From NCBI GenBank assembly GCA_003170415.1, contig PMZJ01000038.1, forward strand, positions 19,341 through 59,310: a DNA stretch of 39,970 nt. Direction: 5' to 3'. Below the pieces are notes generated by a model, which worked only from the letters and a program-made list of their open reading frames with translations, was not told the DNA's origin and did no database searches. The position numbers and the translations under genes were made by a program. Shown piece after piece: positions 32,478 through 39,970 of this stretch; the first letter of the stretch is position 1; each line of letters opens with the position of its first letter. The stretch comes from Phycisphaerales bacterium (GTDB lineage Bacteria; Planctomycetota; Phycisphaerae; Sedimentisphaerales; Anaerobacaceae).

Positions 32478-33515
32478 ATGAAACACAAACCGAATATAGG
32501 TATAATAGGCGCGGGTATGATTGCCGGCATCCATCTCGACGTTTTTCTCAATACAAAAGGAGCGAACGTCCTTTGGCTCGCAGACGTTGATAAACGGGTC
32601 CTCGCTGAAAAACAAAAAAAATATAACGTTCCCAACGGTACCGCGGATTATCGTGACATCCTGCGGGACAACAATATCGACGCCGTTATTGTCGCCGCGC
32701 CGCCCTTTGAGCATTTTGCCGCCGCCGTTTCAGCGATGCGCGCGGGCAAACATGTCCTTATCGAAAAGCCGCTTGTGATAAATCGCTCGCAAATGAATCG
32801 GCTCGTTAAAGAAACCCTAAAGCACAAAAACCTCGTCATCCTCGAATGTTCCGCCAGGCACACGCGCCTCCAGCCCAAATTTCATTTCGTCAAAAAAATG
32901 CTGGATAACGGCGACATCGGCGATGTCTATCACATCCACCACAATCACCTGATGCGAAGAACTTTTATCGAGTACAATCCACGCGGCGTCTGGTCGCTGA
33001 AAAAATCCCTCGCCGGCGGCGGCCCGTTCCTCGACTGGGGTGTTTATGACCTCTCTTTCCATCTCGGCCTACTCGACGACCGCCCAAAACTTGCCGGAAT
33101 CAAACGTTTCGCCAGAAACGGCATAAAAATCTTCTCCAGCCCCAAAATCAAATCCGACGTCGAAGAGCACGGCGCCGCCTTTATGGAATTCGACACAGGC
33201 CTTACGTACTACTACGAACGCGGCTCAGGCGTCCACTGCGAAGTCCCCAACGAAACCCGCATCTTCGGCACAAAAGGTTCACTTCGTTTTTCTATGCCAA
33301 CATGGGAGTCGCCGCAAATTGAAAAGTTCTGGGTTAACAAAAATCGCGTCGAAAAACGCACCGTCTATAAGGTCGATATGTCAAAGCATCCCGGCGACGA
33401 CCCCGCCCTGATAAATCACTTCCTCGATTGTCTCGCCCGCAAAGCCAAACCTGCGATGCCCGTCGCTCTTGCCGCGAAACATCTCGATATACTATTTCAA
33501 ATACTGGGCAGGTAA
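32478..33515 (+). CDS. Gfo/Idh/MocA family NAD(P)-dependent oxidoreductase
   Basis: A 345-residue protein with the N-terminal dinucleotide-binding domain (GIIGAGMIAGIHLDVF), the family's AAPPFEHFAAAV and HVLIEKPLV motifs, and a C-terminal substrate domain (GPFLDWGVYDLSFHLGLL, where Asp and His likely line the sugar site). These enzymes act on sugars or sugar-acid derivatives; the substrate here is unknown. AAGGA lies seven bases before the ATG. The NrnA-like gene starts eight bases after its stop. Confidence 0.92.
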   Translation: MKHKPNIGIIGAGMIAGIHLDVFLNTKGANVLWLADVDKRVLAEKQKKYNVPNGTADYRDILRDNNIDAVIVAAPPFEHFAAAVSAMRAGKHVLIEKPLVINRSQMNRLVKETLKHKNLVILECSARHTRLQPKFHFVKKMLDNGDIGDVYHIHHNHLMRRTFIEYNPRGVWSLKKSLAGGGPFLDWGVYDLSFHLGLLDDRPKLAGIKRFARNGIKIFSSPKIKSDVEEHGAAFMEFDTGLTYYYERGSGVHCEVPNETRIFGTKGSLRFSMPTWESPQIEKFWVNKNRVEKRTVYKVDMSKHPGDDPALINHFLDCLARKAKPAMPVALAAKHLDILFQILGR

Positions 33516-33522
33516 AGCTATA

Positions 33523-34524
33523 ATGTCAAATCGTATGAATAACCAGAATTTTCAAAAAGCAGTCGAACTCATAAATAAATCATCCAGCATTCTGATTACT
33601 ACCCATACCAAGGGTGACGGCGATGCCGCCGGCTGCTGCGTCGCGATGAATGAAACGCTCTCGACGCTGGGCAAAAAAACTCAGATTCTCTTCCTGTCCC
33701 CACTGCCCGACTGGTATGCCTTTCTCTTCGACAAACCTGCTCCCGTCCTCGGCAAAGACCTCTCCAAAGACCAGCTTTCTCAAAACAAATTCGACCTCAT
33801 CATCATCGTCGATACCAACAGCAACAGCCAGTTACCCGGTTTTGAGGAATATCTCAAACAGGCCGATACCCCCGTCCTCGTTATTGACCATCACGCGACT
33901 TCAGACGGTCTCGGCAATGTCGAGCTCGTCGATTCGACCGCCGCCGCCGCGAGCGCCGTCGTCCTCGACCTGTTAAGATTCGCCCGCTGGCCCATCACCC
34001 CCAAAATCGCCCAGGCCCTTTTTGTCGGTATCGCCACCGACACCGGCTGGTTCCACTTCGGCAACACCACAAGCCGATGCCTCCGCGACTGCGCCGACCT
34101 AATCGACGCCGGCGCAAGCCCCGTTGATATTTACCGTCGCATCTACCAGACCTTTACTCCCCAGCGATTCAAATTGATGACCGCGATGCAGGATACGCTC
34201 GAATTGCATTTCGATGGCCGATACGCCTCGCAGTTCCTCACCCTGCAGGATTTCAAAACCACCGGCGCCAAATACGAAGACACCGAAAACCTCATCGACC
34301 AGTGCCAGCGCATCGGCTCTGTCGTTGTCGCCGCGTTATTCGTCGAATTAAAAGATGGCCGAATCCGCTGCTCACTCCGAAGCAGGGGGGCTGTCGATGT
34401 CTGCAAAATCGCCCGCCAATTCGATGGTGGTGGCCACACCGCCGCCGCAGGCGCCTACCTCCCCGGCCCGCTCGATAACGCTAAAAAACTCATCCTCGAC
34501 GCCGTCAAGTCCCAATTGATTTAG
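33523..34524 (+). CDS. DHH/DHHA1 phosphoesterase (NrnA-like nanoRNase / pAp phosphatase)
   Basis: About 333 residues from ATG 33523, after a weak AGG signal. Upstream in-frame codons lie inside the Gfo/Idh gene and do not match the family. Metal-site motifs are ITTHTKGDGDAAGC (family H..PDgDa.gS, with Lys-Gly in place of Asn-Pro), IIVDTNS, VIDHHATSD and ATDTGWFHFGNT. The DHHA1 domain ends QFDGGGHTAAAGAYL. NrnA-type enzymes degrade 2-5 nt RNA and dephosphorylate pAp. The neighbouring genes do not suggest a more specific role. Confidence 0.9.
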   Translation: MSNRMNNQNFQKAVELINKSSSILITTHTKGDGDAAGCCVAMNETLSTLGKKTQILFLSPLPDWYAFLFDKPAPVLGKDLSKDQLSQNKFDLIIIVDTNSNSQLPGFEEYLKQADTPVLVIDHHATSDGLGNVELVDSTAAAASAVVLDLLRFARWPITPKIAQALFVGIATDTGWFHFGNTTSRCLRDCADLIDAGASPVDIYRRIYQTFTPQRFKLMTAMQDTLELHFDGRYASQFLTLQDFKTTGAKYEDTENLIDQCQRIGSVVVAALFVELKDGRIRCSLRSRGAVDVCKIARQFDGGGHTAAAGAYLPGPLDNAKKLILDAVKSQLI

Positions 34525-34594
34525 ATATTGACGAATTATTCCACGTCAGGTTATAAATATCGCTCTTTACGAACTTATTATAAGGATGACTGAT

Positions 34595-35788
34595 ATGATT
34601 ATGAAAGTCAGCAAAAGGGCACAAGCGGTTCCGCCGTCAGCCACGTTGGCCGTAACCGCAAGGGCGAAAGAGCTCAAGGCACAGGGCGTCAACGTCATCG
34701 GCTTCGGCGCGGGTGAGCCCGATTTCGACACCCCAACATACATCAAAGATGCCGCCATTGCCGCCCTCAACGCGGGTAAAACAAAATATACCCCCGCCTC
34801 AGGAACCATCGAGCTTAAAAAAGCAATCGCCGAAAAATTGCTCAGGGATAATAAACTCGATTATAAACCGGAGCAAATTGTCGTCAATATCGGCGCAAAG
34901 CACTCGGTCTATAACGCGATGCAGGCGGTGCTCGACCCCGGCGACGTCGTGATTCTCCCGACGCCTTACTGGCTCACTTATACCGAAGCCATCAAATTAG
35001 CAGGGGCAAAGGTGAGGGTCGTCAAGACCCGCCGGCAGAACAGCTACAAGATTACCCCCGAACAGTTGAAAAAAACCATCGGCCCCAAAACCCGGATGTT
35101 CGTCCTCAATTCGCCGAATAACCCCGGCGGTTTCACCTACACCCCCGACGAACTGGCCGCGCTCGCCAAAGTCCTCGAAGGCACCGACGTCGCAGTCCTC
35201 TCCGATGAAATCTACGAACGTCTCGTTTACGCCGGCACAAAATTCATCAGTTTCGCCGCACTCAGCAAAGACGCCTATGACCGCACACTCACCATAAACG
35301 GCTTCAGCAAAACCTATTCAATGACCGGCTGGCGACTCGGCTACACCGCAGGCCCCGTTGACGTCATCAAAGCGATGGGCCGACTTCAGGACCACTCCAC
35401 AAGCAACCCCGTAACCTTCGCGCAGGATGCCGCCATCACCGCATTGAAAGATCCCAATAACGAAGTCGAAAAAATGCGCGTCGAATTCGAAAAACGCGCC
35501 AAATATATGGTTGACCGTCTCAACGCCATCAAAGGCGTCAAATGTACCCAGCCAACCGGCGCATTCTACTGCTTTCCCGATGTCTCCGCTTATTTCGGCA
35601 AAACAAAAGGCGGCATCGAACTGAAGGGCAGTTTGGATTTCGCCAAGGCGCTTTTGGAGCAGGCCAATGTGGCTGTCGTCCCAGGTCTGCCCTTCGGCTG
35701 CGATAAAAATATCCGCCTGAGTTTCGCTACCTCGATGCAGAATATCACCGAAGGCATCAACCGTATCGAAAACTGGCTCAAATCGTAA
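34595..35788 (+). CDS. Class I aspartate aminotransferase
   Basis: A 397-residue PLP enzyme interconverting aspartate/oxaloacetate and glutamate/2-oxoglutarate, or a close relative. ATG 34595 has AAGGA eight bases upstream, which favours it over ATG 34586. GAGEPDFDTP opens the fold. YWLTYTEAIKLAGA and FVLNSPNNPGG (usually PNNPTG) follow. The PLP lysine is in NGFSKTYSMTGWRLGY, and the C-terminal RLSFATS holds the carboxylate-binding Arg. An intrinsic terminator follows the stop by 25 bases. Confidence 0.95.
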   Translation: MIMKVSKRAQAVPPSATLAVTARAKELKAQGVNVIGFGAGEPDFDTPTYIKDAAIAALNAGKTKYTPASGTIELKKAIAEKLLRDNKLDYKPEQIVVNIGAKHSVYNAMQAVLDPGDVVILPTPYWLTYTEAIKLAGAKVRVVKTRRQNSYKITPEQLKKTIGPKTRMFVLNSPNNPGGFTYTPDELAALAKVLEGTDVAVLSDEIYERLVYAGTKFISFAALSKDAYDRTLTINGFSKTYSMTGWRLGYTAGPVDVIKAMGRLQDHSTSNPVTFAQDAAITALKDPNNEVEKMRVEFEKRAKYMVDRLNAIKGVKCTQPTGAFYCFPDVSAYFGKTKGGIELKGSLDFAKALLEQANVAVVPGLPFGCDKNIRLSFATSMQNITEGINRIENWLKS

Positions 35789-35813
35789 ATTCAACCCAAA
35801 TTGCTTTAAATTT

Positions 35814-35850
35814 AGCCCCCGAAGTCCTGCGCTTCGGGGGCTTTCTTTTT
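35814..35850 (+). terminator. Intrinsic terminator after the aminotransferase gene
   Basis: An 11-bp perfect stem, AGCCCCCGAAG / CTTCGGGGGCT, with a seven-base loop is followed by TTCTTTTT. It ends the plus-strand housekeeping run. Confidence 0.92.
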
Positions 35851-35877
35851 ACTTTATAAGGATTAATCATTTGCCCG

Positions 35878-35908
35878 TTGAACAATATTTTTGTTTATCC
35901 TGTATAAT
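35878..35908 (+). promoter_or_regulatory. Possible promoter of the second subtilase
   Basis: TTGAAC and TATAAT lie 19 bases apart, with the -10 about 43 bases before the ATG. Spacing is longer than ideal, so this is tentative. Confidence 0.4.
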
Positions 35909-35951
35909 ATCACATAGTGCGGTAGGATTTTTAAATTAGGACGGTTTATTT

Positions 35952-37688
35952 ATGAAAAAATATATTGGAACGGCGATAACACGCACAAATATCCTGCTGA
36001 CTGTATTTTTTACGGCATTACCGCTAATCGTCCTGCCCGTCAAAGCGCAGGCAGATGATTATATAATCGTTTACAAGAGCCATTTGCAAAAGCAAAATAT
36101 GCTCAACCACCCGACGTTCCCCATAGTGCGCGACTTCAATATTATCCCCGCCGTAGCGGCTCATCTCGATGCCAACCAGGTCAAACAGCTTCTGGCAAAT
36201 CCCGATATTGAGTACGTTGAGCCGGACTACAAAATTTACGCCCTCGGCTTCCCCGACACCAATGCTTATTCATCATCAGACATTAGTGCTTTGTCATCAT
36301 CTTCTTCACAGACCATTCCTTACGGCGTTACTATGGTCAACGCCCCGGCAGTATGGTCGCGAACCAGCGGCGCAGGCGTCCGGGTCGCTCTTATGGATAC
36401 CGGCATAACTATGTATCACCCCGACAGGGGCAATGTAGTCGATTCGAATAGTTTCGCGACTGACTCAACCGGTGCAATAATACCCGTGGAGGATTTTGCC
36501 GGCCACGGCACCCATACTTCCGGCACTATCGCGGCCGCGGATAACAATATCGGGGTTGTCGGGGTCGCCCCGCAGGCCGATTTACTCATCGCCAAGGTAA
36601 TGGATAACACCGGCTCTGGCCAGGTAAGCTGGCTTATCTCCGGCATTGAATGGGCAGTCAATAACAACGCCAAAGTAATCAGCATGAGTTTGGGCAGCAG
36701 TAGCTACTCATCGGCTTTGGATACCGCCTGTAGCAACGCACTCGCAGCCGGCACGCTGCTGGTCGCAGCAGCAGGAAATGATGACGTAAACACGCCTTTC
36801 TACCCGGCCTCTCTGTCTTCGGTAATTTCCGTCGCGGCAATTGACCAGAACAAAAACATAGCGAGTTTCTCAAATTATGGCTCAACTATCGCTCTTGCGG
36901 CACCGGGAGTGAATGTGTACTCAACTGTTTGTCCGGTTGACGAAACTAACTCTACCGATGCAACGGCCGATGTGGTATGGAGCAGCACTGACCACGTGTC
37001 ATATCCAATACTTGGCACGGCCGCCGGGACCGTGAGCGGTTCAATCTGCAATTGCGGCCTTGCTACCGGCAACGACCAGCAGGATACCTGCCCCAATAGT
37101 GTCGCTGGAAACATTGCCCTTATCCTCAGAGGCACCACCACATTCGCCGCAAAAGTCGCACACGCCCAGTCCAAAGGCGCCATCGGTGTTATCATCTCAG
37201 ACAATGGTAACGATTCTATTAGTGCCTTTAGTTTAAATGGCGGAACTCCTCTTGTAGTTGTATCGATTTCACAAGCCGACGGCACCACACTCCAGACGCT
37301 CGCCCAGTCGGACATATCGGGTACGGTTTCGGTCGATACGAATTTGTATGCCTATTACAGCGGTACCTCGATGGCGTGTCCCCATGTCGCGGGCGTCGCG
37401 GCTTTAATCTTCTCCGCTGCACATTACAATATAACCCCTTCGGAGGTTTCTAATATTCTTTTCGATTCCGCTCAGGACCTTGGCTCGCCGGGCAGAGACG
37501 ATATTTTCGGCTATGGCCTCGTTGACGCGTATGCGGCGCTGAATCTGGAAAAAATTAATATTCTGGCGGCATTCGCGAGTAACTGGCTCCAGCCCTGCGA
37601 ATCGCCCGACTGGTGCGAAGGTATGGACACTAACCAAAGCGGCACAGTTGATTTTCTGGATTTCGCTGCTTTGACCCAAAATTGGTAA
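35952..37688 (+). CDS. Secreted subtilisin-like serine protease (S8) with PA insert and dockerin-like tail
   Basis: A 578-residue secreted protease. The signal peptide (ILLTVFFTALPLIVLPVKAQA) is followed by an I9-type propeptide (DYIIVYKSHL, VKQLLANPDIEYVEPD) that would be removed on maturation. The S8 domain has an intact triad: Asp in VALMDTGI, His in GHGTHTSG, Asn in AAAGND and Ser in SGTSMACPHVAG. A PA-type insertion (about residues 330-450, including NSVAGNIALILRG and KGAIGVIISDNG) lies before the Ser motif. The C-terminus carries a dockerin-like tag ILAAFASNWL...GTVDFLDFAALTQNW, comparable to that of the gene at 17607-19268. It is probably exported and perhaps attached to a larger surface or extracellular complex; the attachment is inferred. 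Confidence 0.93.
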   Translation: MKKYIGTAITRTNILLTVFFTALPLIVLPVKAQADDYIIVYKSHLQKQNMLNHPTFPIVRDFNIIPAVAAHLDANQVKQLLANPDIEYVEPDYKIYALGFPDTNAYSSSDISALSSSSSQTIPYGVTMVNAPAVWSRTSGAGVRVALMDTGITMYHPDRGNVVDSNSFATDSTGAIIPVEDFAGHGTHTSGTIAAADNNIGVVGVAPQADLLIAKVMDNTGSGQVSWLISGIEWAVNNNAKVISMSLGSSSYSSALDTACSNALAAGTLLVAAAGNDDVNTPFYPASLSSVISVAAIDQNKNIASFSNYGSTIALAAPGVNVYSTVCPVDETNSTDATADVVWSSTDHVSYPILGTAAGTVSGSICNCGLATGNDQQDTCPNSVAGNIALILRGTTTFAAKVAHAQSKGAIGVIISDNGNDSISAFSLNGGTPLVVVSISQADGTTLQTLAQSDISGTVSVDTNLYAYYSGTSMACPHVAGVAALIFSAAHYNITPSEVSNILFDSAQDLGSPGRDDIFGYGLVDAYAALNLEKINILAAFASNWLQPCESPDWCEGMDTNQSGTVDFLDFAALTQNW

Positions 37689-37693
37689 ACCTG

Positions 37694-37726
37694 CCCCCTT
37701 GCTTTCTACTGAAAGCAAGATGGGGG
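37694..37726 (+). terminator. Hairpin downstream of the second subtilase
   Basis: CCCCCTTGCTTTC pairs with GAAAGCAAgatGGGGGG across a TACT loop, five bases after the stop codon. Only a short TT follows, so it may work as an imperfect terminator or RNA-stabilising end. Confidence 0.55.
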
Positions 37727-37892
37727 GTTACAGCATGGGAACCAGCATTTTAATATCCTTCTGTAACTTCCTTATTAACAACTACTTACGCTCTAAAAAT
37801 AAATTATTTTAAAAAAGTTAGATTTTCCTTGAATATCCTCATCTTGTTTGATAGAATTCCGAATCGCCGGGTCGGCAGCACTGCCGGGTCGG

Positions 37893-37986
37893 CGTAGTAG
37901 CGCAGAAGCGCAAGTAGTAGTCCCGCAGGGCAAGGCATCAGGAACAGACGTTCCATTTCGGATTGTAATTAAAACAAAAAACTTGG
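37893..37986 (+). repeat. Conserved leader repeat of HNH-AP2 cassette (copy 2)
   Basis: This is the plus-strand counterpart of 9167-9240. It begins CGTAGTAGCGCAGAAGCGCA, has an extra 20-base insertion, then matches 49 of 53 bases through AAAACAAAAAACTTGG. It ends 56 bases before the HNH start at 38043. Confidence 0.85.
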
Positions 37987-38042
37987 TGTCTTTGTGCCTC
38001 CCGATAGGGATGGACAAGCCATTAGTGGCAGAGGGGAGAATT

Positions 38043-38603
38043 ATGAAACCCATTATTAACTGGCTCGACCTTATTTTCACTTCACCATTACTATTTTACC
38101 GCCTGCTCCGTTTCGGCTACACCTTCCGCAAAATTTATCTCGGCTTGGGCCATTTCACAATTGTCGAGCCGTGCGACTATTATCTAATCAGGCACTTCAA
38201 ATGGTTCGTCCACGGCAATGGCTCAAACCTTTACGCCGCCCGTAGCGCATTAACTAATGACCTGCGTTCAAGAATAATTTATTTGCACAGGCAGCTTATG
38301 TCCCCGCCCCCTGGCCTCGTCGTTGACCATCGTAATTGCGATTCCCTCGACAACCGCCGCGCCAATCTCCGTGTCGTAACCCAGGCCGTTAATATGCGCA
38401 ACAGGCGAAAACGTAAAAACACCTCTTCCCGTTTCATCGGCGTCCATTTCGACAAGCAGCGCAATAAATGGTCTGTCCACATCAGGTATAACGGCAAAAA
38501 AATCTGGCTCGGCCGTTTCGATGATGAAACCGCCGCCGCCTGCGTCTATGACGCCGCCGCCAAAAAGTATTTCGGAGAAATTGTGCGTCTCAACAATGTT
38601 TAG
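38043..38603 (+). CDS. HNH endonuclease with C-terminal AP2 domain (copy 2)
   Basis: A 186-residue paralogue of the gene at 8510-9091. The N-terminal module is shared (NWLDLIFTSP, FGYTFRKIYLG, DYYLIRHFKW). The HNH core has LHRQLM (His82), VVDHRNCD (Asp95-His96) and LDNRRANLR (Asn104). The AP2 domain lies at about 128-183 (SSRFIGVHFDK, KWSVHIRYNGKKIWLGRFDDE, EIVRLNN). ATG 38043 is chosen because GGGGAG precedes it and similarity to copy 1 begins there. The two copies lie on opposite strands 29 kb apart with similar leaders, which points to a dispersed, possibly mobile gene family. Confidence 0.9.
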   Translation: MKPIINWLDLIFTSPLLFYRLLRFGYTFRKIYLGLGHFTIVEPCDYYLIRHFKWFVHGNGSNLYAARSALTNDLRSRIIYLHRQLMSPPPGLVVDHRNCDSLDNRRANLRVVTQAVNMRNRRKRKNTSSRFIGVHFDKQRNKWSVHIRYNGKKIWLGRFDDETAAACVYDAAAKKYFGEIVRLNNV

Positions 38604-38624
38604 CCCGGCAACTTTATTGCCGGG
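38604..38624. terminator. Stem-loop after HNH copy 2
   Basis: CCCGGCAA pairs with TTGCCGGG across CTTTA, just after the stop codon. No T-run follows on either strand, so termination is likely weak. Confidence 0.45.
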
Positions 38625-38652
38625 TAATAAAACTTGCCGCGTTTAGCTACTT

Positions 38653-38670
38653 ACCCGCCATAGGTGGGGC
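38653..38670. repeat. REP-like palindrome ACCCGCCATAGGTGGGGC
   Basis: An imperfect palindrome sharing ACCCGCCATA with the element at 39711-39729 and ACCCGCC with 9413-9450. It overlaps no gene. Confidence 0.45.
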
Positions 38671-38673
38671 GAA

Positions 38674-39522
38674 TTATGTTGTTTTATCAATCCGTTCTTT
38701 TTTAGAGATGCTTGCAATATTGCTTTTTAATTTCTGGGAGATGCTTTCAAGATTGTATTTATTCCTCAACACGGCTACCGTATTTGTAGTTTCACCATCA
38801 GCTTCTTCTTTTAGCCCGCGGTCAATCATATCAAGTATCTCGTACTTATCGAGTTTTGCACCTTCGGGCAGCTCCGCGATTTGGGCGCGTGCCTTCTGAA
38901 CGCCCTTAACCAATGCTGTAACGACACGGGCGCTGGTCACTCCCAGGTAGAATATCAAAGATGGAATCTTCGCGATTATCCATCCGAGCACGTTCGGGGC
39001 GAATATAAGCAGTAATATGACTCCGATAATCATCAAAATAATGGCGCTTACGCCCAGATGTTTAATCCAGTTCCACAGGGAATTTCCCTTCCCTGTAAGC
39101 TGGTATTCCAGCGCCGTTATCTCAATTTGATTATCTAATTGAGCGTTCAATATATCAGTCACCAGATTTTTATTTTCAAGGATTATCTGCTTATATTTTG
39201 CTTTATCGAATGCTTTATTATTGGGATCATTCAAAGCCAGTAATGTGCTGACGTCCATTTTCTCTATCGGCTCACCGCCCAAAAGCCGTTCCGCCTGGCT
39301 GCTGAGGTCCAAAGACACCTGTTCTTCTTTGCTTAACTTTTCCTTTTTCGATTCCAGTACTTCCTTGGCTCCGGTTACGAATTGTCTTGTTATTTGATTG
39401 ATTTGCGCTTCCGTCCTGCATTTTGCAGCTTCCTCTTTTCCCAGCTTTCGTTCGGTAGCCGTAGAGCTGCAGCCGGACATTGTTAGAGCTAAGACGGCAA
39501 GTATTATTATTTGGGTCCTCAT
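38674..39522 (-). CDS. Lipoprotein with coiled-coil and membrane segment, unknown function
   Basis: About 282 residues from ATG 39522, with AGGGA seven bases upstream; an earlier in-frame start would push the signal peptide inward. The signal sequence ends in a lipobox (LALTMSGCSS) with the lipid-attachment Cys. Residues ~25-130 are charged and helical. A hydrophobic region of about 45 residues (IILMIIGVILLLIFAPNVLGW, IPSLIFYLGVTSARVV) suggests one or two membrane spans. The C-terminal part has KYEILDMIDRGLKEEADGE and lysine-rich helices. I do not recognise the family. A lipid anchor plus internal membrane segments is an unusual combination. Confidence 0.75.
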   Translation of the reverse strand: MRTQIIILAVLALTMSGCSSTATERKLGKEEAAKCRTEAQINQITRQFVTGAKEVLESKKEKLSKEEQVSLDLSSQAERLLGGEPIEKMDVSTLLALNDPNNKAFDKAKYKQIILENKNLVTDILNAQLDNQIEITALEYQLTGKGNSLWNWIKHLGVSAIILMIIGVILLLIFAPNVLGWIIAKIPSLIFYLGVTSARVVTALVKGVQKARAQIAELPEGAKLDKYEILDMIDRGLKEEADGETTNTVAVLRNKYNLESISQKLKSNIASISKKERIDKTT

Positions 39523-39826
39523 TTTTATATCCCTGATAGATTTGCTCTTAAATTTTTTCCGCTTACGCCGAATATTATATCGGCTTCCCATCCGGACAAT
39601 CTTTATAAAGATATCTAAACAGTGCCGGAACCTGACACTACAAGGCAAAATACTTATCTATTTTAACGTTGTTTGAATAATATTGACCAACTGACAGACA
39701 TCCGAAGTTTACCCGCCATAAGCGGGCAGGGTGGCAAAAAATAGACAATCTTTTTTCCCCGCCATACGTATATATAAGAGAGTAAGGTTAGAAACAGTTT
39801 TTGTATTGCATTAGCGGGATGAACTT
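39523..39826. other. Divergent intergenic region
   Basis: This gap separates the lipoprotein and DUF2892 genes, which diverge. It contains a REP-like palindrome at 39711-39729 and an AT-rich TATATATAAGAG stretch near 39769 that may hold a promoter for the DUF2892 gene. No other gene is seen. Confidence 0.45.
39711..39729. repeat. REP-like palindrome ACCCGCCATAAGCGGGCAG
   Basis: The CCCGC/GCGGG arms flank CATAA. It belongs with the similar elements at 38653 and 9413. Confidence 0.5.
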
Positions 39827-39970
39827 ATGAATATTGAACGATTATTAAGAGCAATAGCGGGCTTTTTTATATTAGTCAGCGTTCTGCTGGCATATTATCA
39901 TTCGCCGTACTGGCTGTTTTTCACCGCGTTTGTGGGATTGAACCTCTTCCAGTCGGCGTTTACAAACTGG
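39827..39970 (+). CDS. DUF2892 (YgaP-TM-like) membrane protein, 5' part
   Basis: The first 48 codons are in the window and the frame continues past its end. [21 protein letters not shown] opens the family's first span, and the signature [20 protein letters not shown] follows. DUF2892 domains are two-span membrane modules, alone or fused to rhodanese domains, often near sulfur or redox genes. GGGAT precedes the ATG. Whether a rhodanese or other domain follows cannot be seen. Confidence 0.85.
   Translation, partial: MNIERLLRAIAGFFILVSVLLAYYHSPYWLFFTAFVGLNLFQSAFTNW

Larger units (their letters stand above)
37689..38042. other. Intergenic region with hairpin and HNH cassette leader
   Basis: This 354-base gap holds a strong hairpin right after the protease gene, an AT-rich stretch, a direct repeat (GCCGGGTCGGC twice, 37866-37892) and the leader repeat of HNH copy 2. 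An open frame running in phase into the HNH gene from 37848 is made of repeat-derived text and probably not translated. Confidence 0.55.

Noticed and set aside
37848-38042. N-terminal extension of HNH copy 2 into the leader
   Set aside because: The extension encodes repeat-derived text not shared in frame with copy 1; ATG 38043 has a good ribosome binding site.
1-39970. CRISPR array or phage genome
   Set aside because: I found no regularly spaced direct repeats of 25-40 bases and no capsid, terminase, tail or integrase genes.

Overview
The window looks like chromosomal DNA from a planctomycete, most likely of the Phycisphaerae / Sedimentisphaerales type. This is inferred from family-level signs, not from a marker gene. 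Two secreted subtilases end in short dockerin-like tags (NGIIDFADFAILAQDWLQ and a relative). The anti-sigma protein carries a C-terminal prepilin-like H-Xn-DG motif. HNH-AP2 nuclease genes are present in more than one copy. Housekeeping genes have moderate-to-high GC with many Asp/Ala/Gly codons ending in C. One 4.7 kb gene is clearly AT-rich.

Layout. 1-3.4 kb: 3' part of CTP synthase (pyrG), a convergent MTA-phosphorylase-family gene, and epoxyqueuosine reductase (queG) whose 3' end is partly duplicated. 3.5-8.2 kb: an AT-rich, single-gene insertion encoding a ~1560-residue protein with an N-terminal Cap4/PD-(D/E)xK-like nuclease domain, a STAND-type P-loop NTPase and about 1000 residues of helical repeats. 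It is probably an Avs-like antiviral protein and is the main candidate for a new system. 8.2-9.5 kb: structured non-coding DNA and a first HNH-AP2 endonuclease cassette. 9.5-11.1 kb: ECF sigma factor plus overlapping anti-sigma protein. 11.2-14.6 kb: tRNA-Arg(TCG), a zinc alcohol dehydrogenase, cinA, DUF2905, a four-helix-bundle (S23-like) gene and tRNA-Pro(GGG). 14.7-17.6 kb: an iron uptake unit (DtxR-family repressor, feoA, feoB) with two matching GTTAG-N6-CTAAC operators. 17.6-19.3 kb: a subtilase with a degenerate catalytic triad.

19.4-28.4 kb is a long minus-strand block in two functional parts. The upstream part handles metals: a Fur/Zur-type regulator, a small Cys/His membrane protein, an outer-membrane porin-like protein, a ZnuA-like binding protein and a ZnuB-like permease, with no ATPase gene beside them. 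The downstream part makes sugar nucleotides for surface polysaccharide: manA, a NusG/UpxY-like antiterminator, UDP-glucose dehydrogenase, a small membrane protein and a UDP-glucuronate-epimerase-like enzyme. A ZIP transporter follows upstream, divergent from a CcdA-like membrane protein across a 15-bp palindrome that may be a Zur box.

28.7-35.9 kb is a plus-strand run of housekeeping genes: ccdA-like, TPR protein, ribF, CNNM/CorC-type transporter, Gfo/Idh/MocA oxidoreductase, NrnA-like DHH phosphoesterase and aspartate aminotransferase, closed by a clear intrinsic terminator. 35.9-40 kb holds a full subtilase with intact catalytic residues, a second HNH-AP2 cassette sharing its upstream leader sequence with the first, a lipoprotein on the minus strand, and the start of a DUF2892 membrane protein cut by the window end.
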